Below, piece by piece: positions 34,562 to 42,571 of a DNA stretch of 46,170 nucleotides. Origin of the DNA: Actinacidiphila cocklensis (GTDB lineage: Bacteria; Actinomycetota; Actinomycetes; Streptomycetales; Streptomycetaceae); assembly GCF_907177275.1 (NCBI RefSeq), contig NZ_CAJSLV010000089.1, forward strand, positions 1 through 46,170. Direction: 5' to 3'. The translations under genes were made by a program, and so were the position numbers. The notes beneath the pieces are model-generated. The model did no database searches, was not told the DNA's origin, and was given only the letters and a program-made list of their open reading frames with translations. The number at the start of each line of letters is the position of its first letter. The stretch's first letter is position 1.

Positions 34562-36007
34562 GTGACCGTTGCCGAAGAGGACACCCTGAAGCGCCTGATA
34601 CCCGAAGAGGGGACGGGCGGCATCCTGGGCCGTGAGTACCGGGCGCTGACCCTCGGGGTGGTGTCCGTGGTGCTGCTGGTGGCCTTCGAGGCCACCGCCG
34701 TCAGCACCGCGATGCCGATCGCGGCCCGCGACCTGCACGGCCTCGGGCTCTACGCCTTCGGCTTCTCCGGCTACTTCACGACCTCGCTGCTCGCGATGGT
34801 GGTCAGCGGCCAGTGGTGCGACCGCAGCGGGCCGCTGGCGCCGCTGACCGCGGGGATCGCGGCCTTCGCCGCGGGGCTCGTGGTGAGCGGGACGGCGGGC
34901 ACGATGGGGACGTTCGTGCTGGGGCGGGCCGTGCAGGGCTTCGGCGGCGGGCTGGTGATCGTCGCGCTGTACGTGGTGGTGGGGCTGGCGTATCCGGAGC
35001 GGCTGCGGCCCTCGGTGATGGCGTCGTTCGCGGCGTCCTGGGTGGTGCCGTCGATCGTCGGGCCGCTGGTGTCGGGGACGGTGACCGAGCAACTGGGGTG
35101 GCGCTGGGTCTTCCTGTCCATCCCGGTGCTGGTGGTGCTGCCGCTGGCGGTGATGCTGCCCGCGCTGCGGCGGACGGTGGCCGCGCCCGGCCACCACGAC
35201 GCGGGGCCGCGGCCGGGGATGGACGGGCGGCGGATCTGGCTGGCGGTCGCGCTGGCCGCGGGAGCGGTGCTGCTGCAGTACGCGGGCCAGGACCTGCGGC
35301 CGCTGTCCGCGGTGCCCGCGCTCGCGGGTGCCGCGCTGCTGGTGCCGGCCGCACGCCGGCTGCTGCCCGCGGGCACGTTCCGCGCGGTGCGCGGGCTGCC
35401 CGCGGTGGTGCTGATGCGCGGTCTCGCGGCCGGGACGTTCGCCGCCGCCGAGACCTTCATCCCGCTGATGCTGGTCACCCAGCGAGGGCTGTCCGCGACG
35501 ATGGCGGGCCTGTCGCTCGCGGGCGGCGGCCTGACCTGGGCGCTGGGGTCGTACGTGCAGGCCAGGCCGCGGTTCGAGCTGGTGCGCGAGCGGCTGGTGC
35601 CGGTCGGGATGGTGCTGACCGCGACCGCGATCGCGCTGGTGCCACTGGCGTTGGACCACGCGGTGCCGGTGTGGATCGTGGCCGTCGGCTGGTGCCTGGC
35701 CGGCATGGGGATGGGGATGGTCATCTCCACGCTTTCGGTGCTGATGATGCGGGTGTCGGGGCCGCAGGACGCCGGGACCAACTCGGCCGCCCTGCAGGTC
35801 AGCGACGCACTGGCGCAGGTGGTGTTCGTGGCCGCCGCGGGTACGGCTTTCGCCGCGCTCGGCGGGGGGTCCCTCGCGCCCTCCGCGTCCGCGGCCACCT
35901 CCGCGGTCGCGTCCCACCCGGCCGCCTTCGCCGCGGTCTTCCTCCCGGCCGCCGCGCTCGCCTGCGCGGCGGCGTTCGTGGCCACCCGCCTCCGCACTTC
36001 CCCTTAG
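34562..36007 (+). CDS. MFS transporter (multidrug-type)
   Basis: The gene encodes 481 residues from GTG 34562. About 12-14 hydrophobic helices are visible, with the MFS loop WCDRSGPLAPL after TM2 and GRAVQGFGGGLVIVALY, the motif C-like region of drug exporters. A cytoplasmic N-terminus of about 28 residues precedes TM1 (VVSVVLLVAFEATAVSTAMPIAARDL, the EmrB/QacA-type start). It is probably a proton-coupled exporter; the substrate is unknown. TACGCT at 34550-34555 lies six bases before the GTG and no ribosome site is seen, so translation is likely leaderless. Two strong hairpins follow the gene. Confidence 0.87.
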   Translation: MTVAEEDTLKRLIPEEGTGGILGREYRALTLGVVSVVLLVAFEATAVSTAMPIAARDLHGLGLYAFGFSGYFTTSLLAMVVSGQWCDRSGPLAPLTAGIAAFAAGLVVSGTAGTMGTFVLGRAVQGFGGGLVIVALYVVVGLAYPERLRPSVMASFAASWVVPSIVGPLVSGTVTEQLGWRWVFLSIPVLVVLPLAVMLPALRRTVAAPGHHDAGPRPGMDGRRIWLAVALAAGAVLLQYAGQDLRPLSAVPALAGAALLVPAARRLLPAGTFRAVRGLPAVVLMRGLAAGTFAAAETFIPLMLVTQRGLSATMAGLSLAGGGLTWALGSYVQARPRFELVRERLVPVGMVLTATAIALVPLALDHAVPVWIVAVGWCLAGMGMGMVISTLSVLMMRVSGPQDAGTNSAALQVSDALAQVVFVAAAGTAFAALGGGSLAPSASAATSAVASHPAAFAAVFLPAAALACAAAFVATRLRTSP

Positions 36008-36046
36008 CGGGGCGCACCCTGAGCCGCACCCCGCCCCGGAGGGTGC

Positions 36047-36110
36047 CCCTCAGGGGCGCGTGGGGGGTACCCCCAGGCGCCCCTGAGGGTTGCCCTCTGC
36101 GCAGAGGGCA
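36047..36110 (+). terminator. Double hairpin behind the MFS gene, related to the repeat family
   Basis: The first hairpin pairs 36047-36066 with 36070-36089 (13 bp, one G-G mismatch, then 5-6 bp; 3-base loop) and contains the GGGGGGTACCCCCAG core. The second, 36091-36110, is a perfect 20-bp palindrome centred on CTCTGC-GCAGAG, the same centre as in repeats B and C. They probably stop MFS transcription. The rest of the 270-base gap to the helicase gene contains a -10-like TAGGCT at 36200-36205. Confidence 0.6.
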
Positions 36111-36277
36111 GGCCACCCGCCGTGGGGGGCGGGGGTGTGAGATGGGTCGCACCCCGGGAGGGGGTGGTGTTGGGGGGCGGGCCGCAGGCCGGTGGCCGGT
36201 AGGCTGAGGCGGTTTTCGTACGGGCCGTGCCGCCGGGACATGGGGGCGGCCGCCGCCCTACCCTCACCCCGGAGACC

Positions 36278-38059
36278 GTGTCTACCTCGCACCCCCACCA
36301 CCTGTCTCCCGCCTTCCCCGGCCGTGCGCCCTGGGGCACGGCCAACAAGCTGCGGGCCTGGCAGCAGGCGGCCATCGACGCCTATGTCGCGCGCCAGCCG
36401 CAGGACTTCCTCGCGGTGGCGACCCCCGGCGCGGGCAAGACCACCTTCGCCCTGTCGCTCGCGTCGTACCTGCTGCACAACCACATGGTCCAGCAGATCA
36501 CCGTGGTCGCACCGACCGAGCACCTCAAGACGCAGTGGGCGGACGCGGCAGCGCGGATAGGGATCAGGCTGGACCCGCAGTACAGCGCGGGCCCCGTGGG
36601 GCGCGAGTACCACGGCGTCGCGGTGACGTACGCCGGTGTCGGCGTACGGCCGATGCTGCACCGCAACCGGTGCGAGCAGCGCAAGACGCTGGTGATCCTG
36701 GACGAGATCCACCACGCGGGCGACAGCAAGTCCTGGGGCGAGGCGTGCCTGGAGGCGTTCGACCCGGCGACCCGGCGCCTGGCGCTGACCGGCACGCCGT
36801 TCAGGTCGGACACCAACCCGATCCCGTTCGTGGCGTACGAGGAGGGCAACGACGGCATCCGGCGCAGCTCGGCGGACTACACCTACGGGTACGGCAACGC
36901 GCTCGCCGACGGCGTCGTCCGCCCGGTGATCTTCCTGTCCTACAGCGGCAACATGCGCTGGCGCACCAAGGCGGGTGACGAGATCGCGGCCCGGCTCGGC
37001 GAGCCGATGACCAAGGACGCGACCGGTCAGGCCTGGCGTACCGCGCTGTCGCCGACCGGCGACTGGATCCCCAACGTGCTCAAGTCCGCCGACCAGCGGC
37101 TGACCGAGGTGCGCAAGGGCATCCCTGACGCGGGCGGCCTGGTCATCGCCACCGACCAGGACTCGGCCCGCGCGTACGCCAAGCTGCTGCGCGAGCTGAC
37201 CGGGCACAAGCCGACCGTGGTGCTGTCCGACGACACCGGCGCCTCCAAGCGCATCGAGGAGTTCAGCGCGTCCGACGACCGGTGGATGGTCGCGGTGCGG
37301 ATGGTGTCCGAGGGTGTGGACGTACCGCGGCTGGCGGTCGGGGTGTACGCCACCACGATCTCGACGCCGCTGTTCTTCGCGCAGGCGGTGGGCCGTTTCG
37401 TACGGTCGCGGCGGCGCGGCGAGACGGCGTCGGTGTTCGTCCCGACCATCCCGATGCTGCTGGAGTTCGCCAACGAGATGGAGGTCGAGCGCGACCACGT
37501 GCTCGACAAGCCGAAGAAGGCCGGCGAGGAGGACCCCTTCGCCGAGGAGGACCAGCTCCTCGCGGACGCCGAGCGGGCCGAGGACGAGGACACCGAGGAC
37601 GACCAACTGCCCTTCGAGGCGCTGGAGTCCGACGCGGTCTTCGACCGGGTCCTCTTCGACGGCGCCGAGTTCGGCATGCAAGCGCACCCGGGTAGCGAGG
37701 AGGAGCAGGACTACCTCGGCATCCCCGGGCTGCTGGAACCGGACCAGGTGCAGATCCTGCTGCAGCGGCGGCAGGCCCGGCAGATCGCGCACAGCCGCAG
37801 GAAGCCGGACGAGGAGGCCGACCTGCTGGAGCTCCCCGCCGAGCGGCGCCCGGTGGTCTCGCACCGCCAGCTGCTGGAGCTGAGAAAGCAGTTGAACACC
37901 CTGGTGGCCGCATACAACCATCAGAGCGGCAAACCGCACGGCGTGATCCACAACGAGCTGCGCCGGGTCTGCGGGGGTCCGCCGAGCGCCGAGGCGACCG
38001 CCGGGCAGCTCGGCGAACGGATCAAGAAGGTGCAGGAATGGGCCACCCGAATGCGATGA
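36278..38059 (+). CDS. DEAD/DEAH-box helicase (SF2)
   Basis: The gene encodes 593 residues from GTG 36278, with GGAG just upstream; an in-frame GTG at 36227 would add 17 poorly conserved-looking residues. Helicase motifs: LRAWQQAAIDAY (Q-like), Walker A ATPGAGKTT near residue 47, DEIHH (DEAH variant), ALTGTPFRSD (motif III), and C-terminal VRMVSEGVDVPRLAVG and AQAVGRFVRSRR (motifs V-VI). The middle shows an acidic segment (GEEDPFAEEDQLLADAERAEDEDTEDD). The C-terminal part (HPGSEEEQDYLGIPGLLEPDQVQILL...EWATRM) is a conserved actinobacterial extension. It should unwind or translocate on nucleic acid; the pathway is unknown. A -10-like TAGGCT at 36200 would give a leader of about 65 bases. Confidence 0.88.
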   Translation: MSTSHPHHLSPAFPGRAPWGTANKLRAWQQAAIDAYVARQPQDFLAVATPGAGKTTFALSLASYLLHNHMVQQITVVAPTEHLKTQWADAAARIGIRLDPQYSAGPVGREYHGVAVTYAGVGVRPMLHRNRCEQRKTLVILDEIHHAGDSKSWGEACLEAFDPATRRLALTGTPFRSDTNPIPFVAYEEGNDGIRRSSADYTYGYGNALADGVVRPVIFLSYSGNMRWRTKAGDEIAARLGEPMTKDATGQAWRTALSPTGDWIPNVLKSADQRLTEVRKGIPDAGGLVIATDQDSARAYAKLLRELTGHKPTVVLSDDTGASKRIEEFSASDDRWMVAVRMVSEGVDVPRLAVGVYATTISTPLFFAQAVGRFVRSRRRGETASVFVPTIPMLLEFANEMEVERDHVLDKPKKAGEEDPFAEEDQLLADAERAEDEDTEDDQLPFEALESDAVFDRVLFDGAEFGMQAHPGSEEEQDYLGIPGLLEPDQVQILLQRRQARQIAHSRRKPDEEADLLELPAERRPVVSHRQLLELRKQLNTLVAAYNHQSGKPHGVIHNELRRVCGGPPSAEATAGQLGERIKKVQEWATRMR

Positions 38060-38303
38060 TTTCCGCTGTGTTACGCGGATATGACAAGCGACGAGGCGTC
38101 ATCGGACTGCCCGGATTGTGGACGGCCTCTTCCGCTGAGCGGTACAACCTCGCTACCGTGCCGATCACGCACGCGCCGTGGCAGAGCCGCCGCGGAGCGC
38201 AGCCGGTAAGCCGACAACCGGCGGCCTCTCCGCGCACTGCCGCGGGACCGGTGGTGCGTCGTCTCCGTGACAAGCGCCGCCGATTCTATGAGGAGGGGGC
38301 GTC

Positions 38304-39098
38304 GTGACCGCGGAGACGTCTCAGACACTGGACCGGGGCCTGCGGGTCCTGAAACTGCTCGCCGACACCGATCACGGCCTGACCGTGACCGAGTTGGCAG
38401 CCAAACTCGGGGTGAACCGGACGGTCGTCTACCGGCTGCTCGCCACCCTGGAGCAGCACTCGCTCGTCCGCCGCGACCTCGGCGGCCGCGCCAGGGTCGG
38501 GCTCGGGGTGCTCGGACTCGCCCACCAGGTCCACCCGTTGCTGCGCGAGGCGGCGCTGCCCGCGCTGCGGTCGCTGGCCGAGGACATCGGGGCGACCGCC
38601 CATCTGACCCTGGTCGACGGCAGCGAGGCGCTGGCCGTCGCCGTGGTCGAGCCGACCTGGACCGACTACCACGTCGCCTACCGCACCGGCTTCCGCCACC
38701 CGCTGGACCGGGGTGCGGCGGGCCGGGCGATCCTCGCGGGCCGCGGCATGCAGCCGACGCCGGACGGCAGCCGCTGGGAGCGCTTCGCGGACGCGCACGA
38801 CGGCGGGGACGACCTCGACGGGCGCGACGGCGGCCAGGACCAGCCGGAGGACGACCGCGGCTCCATGGCCAGGATCGGCACCGCCTCGGTCGCCACCAGC
38901 CTGGCCACCGACCAGGTCCGCTACGTCCTGACCCACGGCGAGCTGGAGGCCGGCGCGAGCGGCGCCGCGGCCCCGCTGCTCGGGGTGCCGGGCGTGGAGG
39001 GCAGCGTCGGTGTGGTGATGCTCTCCGAGGCCGTACCCGAGCGGGTCGGGCCGCGGGTGGTGGAGGCGGCGACCGAGGTGTCGGACGCCCTGCGCTGA
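38304..39098 (+). CDS. IclR family regulator with an acidic insertion
   Basis: The gene encodes 264 residues from GTG 38304, with GGAGGGGG upstream. Residues 5-65 are the IclR winged helix (QTLDRGLRVLKLLADTDHGLTVTELAAKLGVNRTVVYRLLATLEQHSLVRRD). The effector domain follows (LPALRSLAEDIGATAHLTLVDGSEALAVAVVEPT...GSVGVVMLSEAVPERVGPRVVEAA). Between GRAILAG and YVLTHGELEAGASGAAAPLLG, at residues about 148-206, there is an acidic insert (FADAHDGGDDLDGRDGGQDQPEDD) that I do not recall from relatives, where this linker is short. It ends in MARIGTASVATSLATDQ. Ligand and targets are unknown. The 244-base gap in front (38060-38303) holds no gene I can support. Confidence 0.87.
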   Translation: MTAETSQTLDRGLRVLKLLADTDHGLTVTELAAKLGVNRTVVYRLLATLEQHSLVRRDLGGRARVGLGVLGLAHQVHPLLREAALPALRSLAEDIGATAHLTLVDGSEALAVAVVEPTWTDYHVAYRTGFRHPLDRGAAGRAILAGRGMQPTPDGSRWERFADAHDGGDDLDGRDGGQDQPEDDRGSMARIGTASVATSLATDQVRYVLTHGELEAGASGAAAPLLGVPGVEGSVGVVMLSEAVPERVGPRVVEAATEVSDALR

Positions 39099-39155
39099 CC
39101 GGGTGGGGAACGGGCGGGTTCGGGTCAGGCCCGGCGGTGAAATAGGGTCGGGCGC

Positions 39156-39944
39156 ATGCCTACGCTCTCCCGCCGGTCCCTGACCCTCGCCGTGTGCGGG
39201 GCGGTCGTGGCCGTCCTGCTGGCCGTGGCCGCCTTCGCGCCGCTGCCGGTGTCCATCGTGGTTCCGGGCCTGACCGTGAACGTGCTGGGCGCCAAGAGCG
39301 GCACCGAGGTCATCACCGTCAGCGGGGCACCGGTGCGCGCCACCAGCGGGCAGCTGCGGATGGTCACCATCGCGGCGACCTCGCCGGACGCCTCGGTGCA
39401 CTTCACCGACGTGGCCAAGGCGTGGTTCAACAGCAAGGAAGCCGTGATGCCGCGGGACTCGGTCTACCCCAGCGGCGGGTCGGTCAAGGAGATCGAGAAG
39501 GCCAACCTCAAGGAGATGACCGACTCGCAGGACGCGGCCACCACGGCCGCGCTGACCCACCTCGGCCTGTCACCGCAGAAGGTGAAGGTCGACCTGCGGC
39601 TCGCCGACGTCGGCGGCCCCAGCGCCGGGCTGCTGTTCTCCCTCGGCATCATCGACAAGATCAACGGCAACGGCCATGGCGGCGACCTGACCGGCGGCCG
39701 GAGCGTCGCCGGCACCGGCACGATCGACGCCAAGGGCAACGTCGGCGCGGTCGGCGGCGTCCCGCTCAAGGAGCTGGCCGCGCGCAAGGACGGCGCCTCC
39801 GTCTTCCTGGTGCCGCGCGCCGAGTGCTCGGACGCCACCGCCCAGCTGCCCGGCGGCCTGCGGCTCATCCCCGTCGAGACCCTGGACGGCGCCCTGGCGG
39901 CGCTGGCGGCACTGGACGCGGGCCGGCAGACCCCGACCTGCTGA
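39156..39944 (+). CDS. Membrane-anchored Lon-like (S16) serine protease without PDZ domain
   Basis: The gene encodes 262 residues from ATG 39156. One N-terminal transmembrane helix (about 8-30) is followed by a beta-rich region (SIVVPGLTVNVLG...VITVSGAPVRATSGQLRMVTIAA) as in YlbL-type proteins. The Lon proteolytic domain starts directly after (LRLADVGGPSAGLLFSLGIIDKI), with catalytic Ser156 and Lys205 (GGVPLKELAARKDG). YlbL relatives usually have about 340 residues with a PDZ domain between the two parts; here it is missing. The active site should face outside. Its stop lies nine bases from that of a convergent MFS gene. Confidence 0.88.
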   Translation: MPTLSRRSLTLAVCGAVVAVLLAVAAFAPLPVSIVVPGLTVNVLGAKSGTEVITVSGAPVRATSGQLRMVTIAATSPDASVHFTDVAKAWFNSKEAVMPRDSVYPSGGSVKEIEKANLKEMTDSQDAATTAALTHLGLSPQKVKVDLRLADVGGPSAGLLFSLGIIDKINGNGHGGDLTGGRSVAGTGTIDAKGNVGAVGGVPLKELAARKDGASVFLVPRAECSDATAQLPGGLRLIPVETLDGALAALAALDAGRQTPTC

Positions 39945-39953
39945 CGGCCGCGC

Positions 39954-41228
39954 TCAGGGGCGCGTGGACGCCACCACGGGCGTGCGGGCGGCGGCGGGCG
40001 CGGGCGTGTCCCAGGAGCGGAAGGCGGGCAGCACCAGCGGGCTCAGCGTGGTCAGCAGGTAGACCGCGCTGACCGCCGCCATACCGGTGCGCAGGCCCGC
40101 GTACTGCACGACGTAGCCGCCGAGCAGCCCGCCGATCGGCACCGCCACCAGCACCCCCGAGGTGACCGCGCCGAAGACCCGGCTGCGCAGCCGCTCGGGG
40201 ACCAGCCGGACCATCTCGGTGCCGATGATCGGGTTCAGCACCCCCGCGAAGATCCCGGAGACCGCGCACACCGCGATCAGCGGCGCCAGCCCCGGCAGGA
40301 AGGCGGCGACCGCGGACTTGGGGAAGCCGCAGGCCAGGAAGGCGCCGATGAACAGGCCGCGCTGCGGGAGCCGGTGCCCGACGGCGCCGTAGAGCAGCGA
40401 GCCGGTCAGCGCGGCGGCCGCGAAGGTCCCGGTGACCAGGCCGATGCCGGTCGCGCCGCCCAGGTGCTCGCGCGCGTCGACCGGCAGCAGCACCGCCGAC
40501 CAGGCCTGGTCCAGCGCGTTGGTCACCATCACCATCGCCACGACGGCGAACAGCAGCCGGGCGCCTACCAGGTACGCGTACCCCTCGCGCAGCTCCGCGA
40601 GGTAGCCGCGTGCCGTGGTCGGCCCGGCGGGGCGCTCGGGGGCGGGCTCGCCGCGGACGCCGAGGCCGATCAGCAGGGCGGAGGCGGCGAAGGTCGCCGC
40701 GTCGACCAGCAGCGCGTCGGCGGCGCCGGTCACCGAGATGAGCAGGCCGGCCAGCGGTGCGCCGAGCATCCTGGCGCCGCGCGAGGCGCTCTCGTAGCCG
40801 CTCGACGCCCGCGCCACGGTCGTGCCCGCACGGGCGGCCAGCCGCGGCATCAGCACCTCGCGGGCGGTCTCGCCGGGTCCGTGGAAGAGCCCGCTGACGG
40901 CCACCAGGGCGAGCAGCGCCCCGTACGACAGCGCCCCGGCCATGTGCAGCACCGGGATCGCGCCGACCGCGACCGCGCACACCGTGTCGGACAGCACGCT
41001 GCTGACCGGCTGCCCGAGCCGGTCGATCAGCGGTCCGCCGAGCAGTGCGGCGAGCACCACGGGCAGCGTCGCGGCGAAGGCGACCAGGCCGGCCCTGGCC
41101 GGGCTGCCGGTGGTCTGGAGCACGAACCAGGGCACGGCGACCGCGGTCAGCATGTTGCCGGTGACGGATATGACGTTGGCGGTGAGCAGGACGGCCAGCG
41201 GGCGGCGGTCGCGGGCGGTGTCTGGCAT
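39954..41228 (-). CDS. MFS transporter in an ArsR-controlled operon
   Basis: The gene encodes 424 residues from ATG 41228, with GGGGGGAA just upstream. It has 12 predicted helices; the start RRPLAVLLTANVISVTGNMLTAVAVPWFVLQTTGSPARAGLVAF and LGGPLIDRLG is typical of the MFS_3/enterobactin-exporter-like group. VRLVPERLRSRVFGAVTSGVLVAVPIGGLLGG is the conserved central loop of that group. It probably exports a small toxic molecule. It lies 35 bases behind the ArsR-type regulator gene in the same direction, so the pair forms a self-regulated efflux operon. Confidence 0.9.
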   Translation of the reverse strand: MPDTARDRRPLAVLLTANVISVTGNMLTAVAVPWFVLQTTGSPARAGLVAFAATLPVVLAALLGGPLIDRLGQPVSSVLSDTVCAVAVGAIPVLHMAGALSYGALLALVAVSGLFHGPGETAREVLMPRLAARAGTTVARASSGYESASRGARMLGAPLAGLLISVTGAADALLVDAATFAASALLIGLGVRGEPAPERPAGPTTARGYLAELREGYAYLVGARLLFAVVAMVMVTNALDQAWSAVLLPVDAREHLGGATGIGLVTGTFAAAALTGSLLYGAVGHRLPQRGLFIGAFLACGFPKSAVAAFLPGLAPLIAVCAVSGIFAGVLNPIIGTEMVRLVPERLRSRVFGAVTSGVLVAVPIGGLLGGYVVQYAGLRTGMAAVSAVYLLTTLSPLVLPAFRSWDTPAPAAARTPVVASTRP

Positions 41229-41263
41229 GGGTTCCCCCCGTGGGAAGTCGTGCGGGCGCGAGG

Positions 41264-41869
41264 TCAGTCCGCGCGGCGCGGAAAGGCGTGCAGGTGGATG
41301 CGGACCCGGGCGGCCTCGTCGGTGGGCTCGGGCAGCCGGTCGCGGTAGGACTGGATGAGGTCGTGGACCCGGCCGGTCAGCTCCTCCGCCATCTGCGGGG
41401 TCAGCCGGATGGTGAAGTCGCTCAGGTCCCAGGCGCTCTGCCACTCCTGCGGCCACTCGTGCATGGTGCCGAGCCAGGTGGTGACCTGCTCGGCGTGCAC
41501 GGCGGCGTGCTCGTAGAAGAAGGTGGCGGCGGCGCCGCGCACCTCGGGGTCGGGGTGGTGGAGGAACTCGTCGATGCTGTCGACCCGGCTGCCCCGGTGC
41601 ACCGCCTTCCACCAGCGCTCGCGGCCGGTGCCGCGGTCCGGGTCGTCGGCGACGAAGCCGTACGCGGCGAGCTGCCGCAGGTGGTAGCTGGTGGCGCCGC
41701 TGGACTCGCCGAGCCGGGCGGCCAGGCCGGAGGCGGTGGCCGGGCCGTCCTCGCGCAGCGCGGCGAGCAGCCGCATCCGCAGCGGATGCGCCAGGCCGCG
41801 CAGGGTGCGCGGATCGAGCGGTCGTACGTCGGCGTGGGACGCGGGGTTCTCAGGGGTGTTCTCGGGCAC
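41264..41869 (-). CDS. ArsR-type helix-turn-helix repressor
   Basis: The gene encodes 201 residues from GTG 41869. Residues 18-85 are an ArsR-like winged helix (LDPRTLRGLAHPLRMRLLAALREDGPATASGLAARLGESSGATSYHLRQLAAYGFV...GRERWWKAVHRGSRV). The C-terminal half is helical and probably binds a ligand (DEFLHHPDPEVRGAAATFFYEHAAVHAEQVTTWL...AEELTGRVHDLIQSYRDRL). There are no Cys metal ligands, so metals are unlikely inducers. The start is leaderless: a good promoter ends six bases before the GTG. Two palindromic operators cover and precede that promoter, pointing to autoregulation together with the downstream MFS gene. Confidence 0.9.
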   Translation of the reverse strand: MPENTPENPASHADVRPLDPRTLRGLAHPLRMRLLAALREDGPATASGLAARLGESSGATSYHLRQLAAYGFVADDPDRGTGRERWWKAVHRGSRVDSIDEFLHHPDPEVRGAAATFFYEHAAVHAEQVTTWLGTMHEWPQEWQSAWDLSDFTIRLTPQMAEELTGRVHDLIQSYRDRLPEPTDEAARVRIHLHAFPRRAD

Positions 41870-41875
41870 GATGGC

Positions 41876-41904
41876 AGACTACGAATGCAAAGCTTGCTTT
41901 GCAA
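41876..41904 (-). promoter_or_regulatory. ArsR operon promoter with overlapping operator O1
   Basis: On the minus strand TTGCAA (-35, 41904-41899), 17 bases, and TAGTCT (-10, 41881-41876) form the best promoter in the window. The palindrome TGCAAAGCTTGCTTTGCA at 41886-41903 lies across the -35 and the spacer, so a bound repressor would block RNA polymerase. Confidence 0.8.
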
Positions 41905-41911
41905 CGGATTT

Positions 41912-41929
41912 TGCAAAGGAAGCTTTGCA
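41912..41929 (-). promoter_or_regulatory. Second operator O2 of the ArsR operon
   Basis: TGCAAAGGAAGCTTTGCA is an inverted repeat with the same arms as O1. The centres of the two sites are 26 bases apart. Both are strikingly AT-rich for this genome. Confidence 0.7.
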
Positions 41930-41969
41930 CACGGGTCGGGAGTCCGCCCGGCGACCACCGGGGGACGGC

Positions 41970-42470
41970 TCAGACGTCCCGCGCGGCCTGCTCCACCAGC
42001 GGGATGATCCGCAGCGGCACCGGGTTCTCCATCACGATCGCGGTCGCCGCGCGCACGATCCCCTCGAAGCCGACCACCTTGTCGATCACCCGCTGCAGAT
42101 CCCCGTTCGACCTGGCCACCAGCCGGCACAGCATGTCGCCCTCGCCGGTCGTGGTGTGCAGCTCCAGCACCTCGGGCACCGACGCCAGATGGGCGCGGAC
42201 GTCCGCGCCCAGCCCCTGCTTGATCTCCAGCGTCGCGAACGCCGTCACCGGGTAGCCCAGCGCCGCCGGGTCCACCTGCGGACCGAAGCCGCGGATCACC
42301 CCCTGCGCCTGCAGCCGGTCCAGGCGGGCCTGCACGGTGCCGCGCGCCACCCCCAGCCGCCGCGACGCCTCCAGGACGCCTATCCGCGGCTCCCGGTCCA
42401 GCAGCGTGATCAGCCGCCCGTCCAGCGCGTCGATGCCCATCCCCGCCCGCCTGCCCTTCGCCATGGTCAT
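41970..42470 (-). CDS. Lrp/AsnC family regulator
   Basis: The gene encodes 166 residues from ATG 42470; a second ATG at 42464 has the better ribosome site (AGGA six bases away) and would give 164. The N-terminal HTH (IDALDGRLITLLDREPRIGVLEASRRLGVARGTVQARLDRLQAQGVIRGFG) and C-terminal RAM ligand domain (VPEVLELHTTTGEGDMLCRLVARSNGDLQRVIDKVVGFEGIVRAATAIVM) are complete. It diverges from hpd by about 100 bases, so it probably controls tyrosine or phenylalanine breakdown in response to an aromatic amino acid or related compound (inference). A spaced inverted-repeat pair lies between the two genes. Confidence 0.92.
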   Translation of the reverse strand: MTMAKGRRAGMGIDALDGRLITLLDREPRIGVLEASRRLGVARGTVQARLDRLQAQGVIRGFGPQVDPAALGYPVTAFATLEIKQGLGADVRAHLASVPEVLELHTTTGEGDMLCRLVARSNGDLQRVIDKVVGFEGIVRAATAIVMENPVPLRIIPLVEQAARDV

Positions 42471-42471
42471 C

Positions 42472-42512
42472 CTGCACAGATTGACCCGTCGATCGTCACC
42501 TGCGCTGTGCAG
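42472..42512. promoter_or_regulatory. Paired CTGCACAG/CTGTGCAG sites between lrp-like gene and hpd
   Basis: CTGCACAG at 42472-42479 and its inverse CTGTGCAG at 42505-42512 have centres 33 bases apart, about three helical turns, an arrangement suited to an Lrp-type octamer. They lie in the divergent promoter region. Confidence 0.5.
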
Positions 42513-42571
42513 ACTGTCCAGCGAAAACCGGAACTGTTGCGCACCCTGAGCTGCGGCGGGACGCTTTTGCC

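Noticed and set aside
38038..38307. 89-codon frame overlapping the helicase end and the IclR start
   Set aside because: It begins inside the helicase gene, uses codons atypical for this genome and would overlap both neighbours; better explained as the IclR promoter region.
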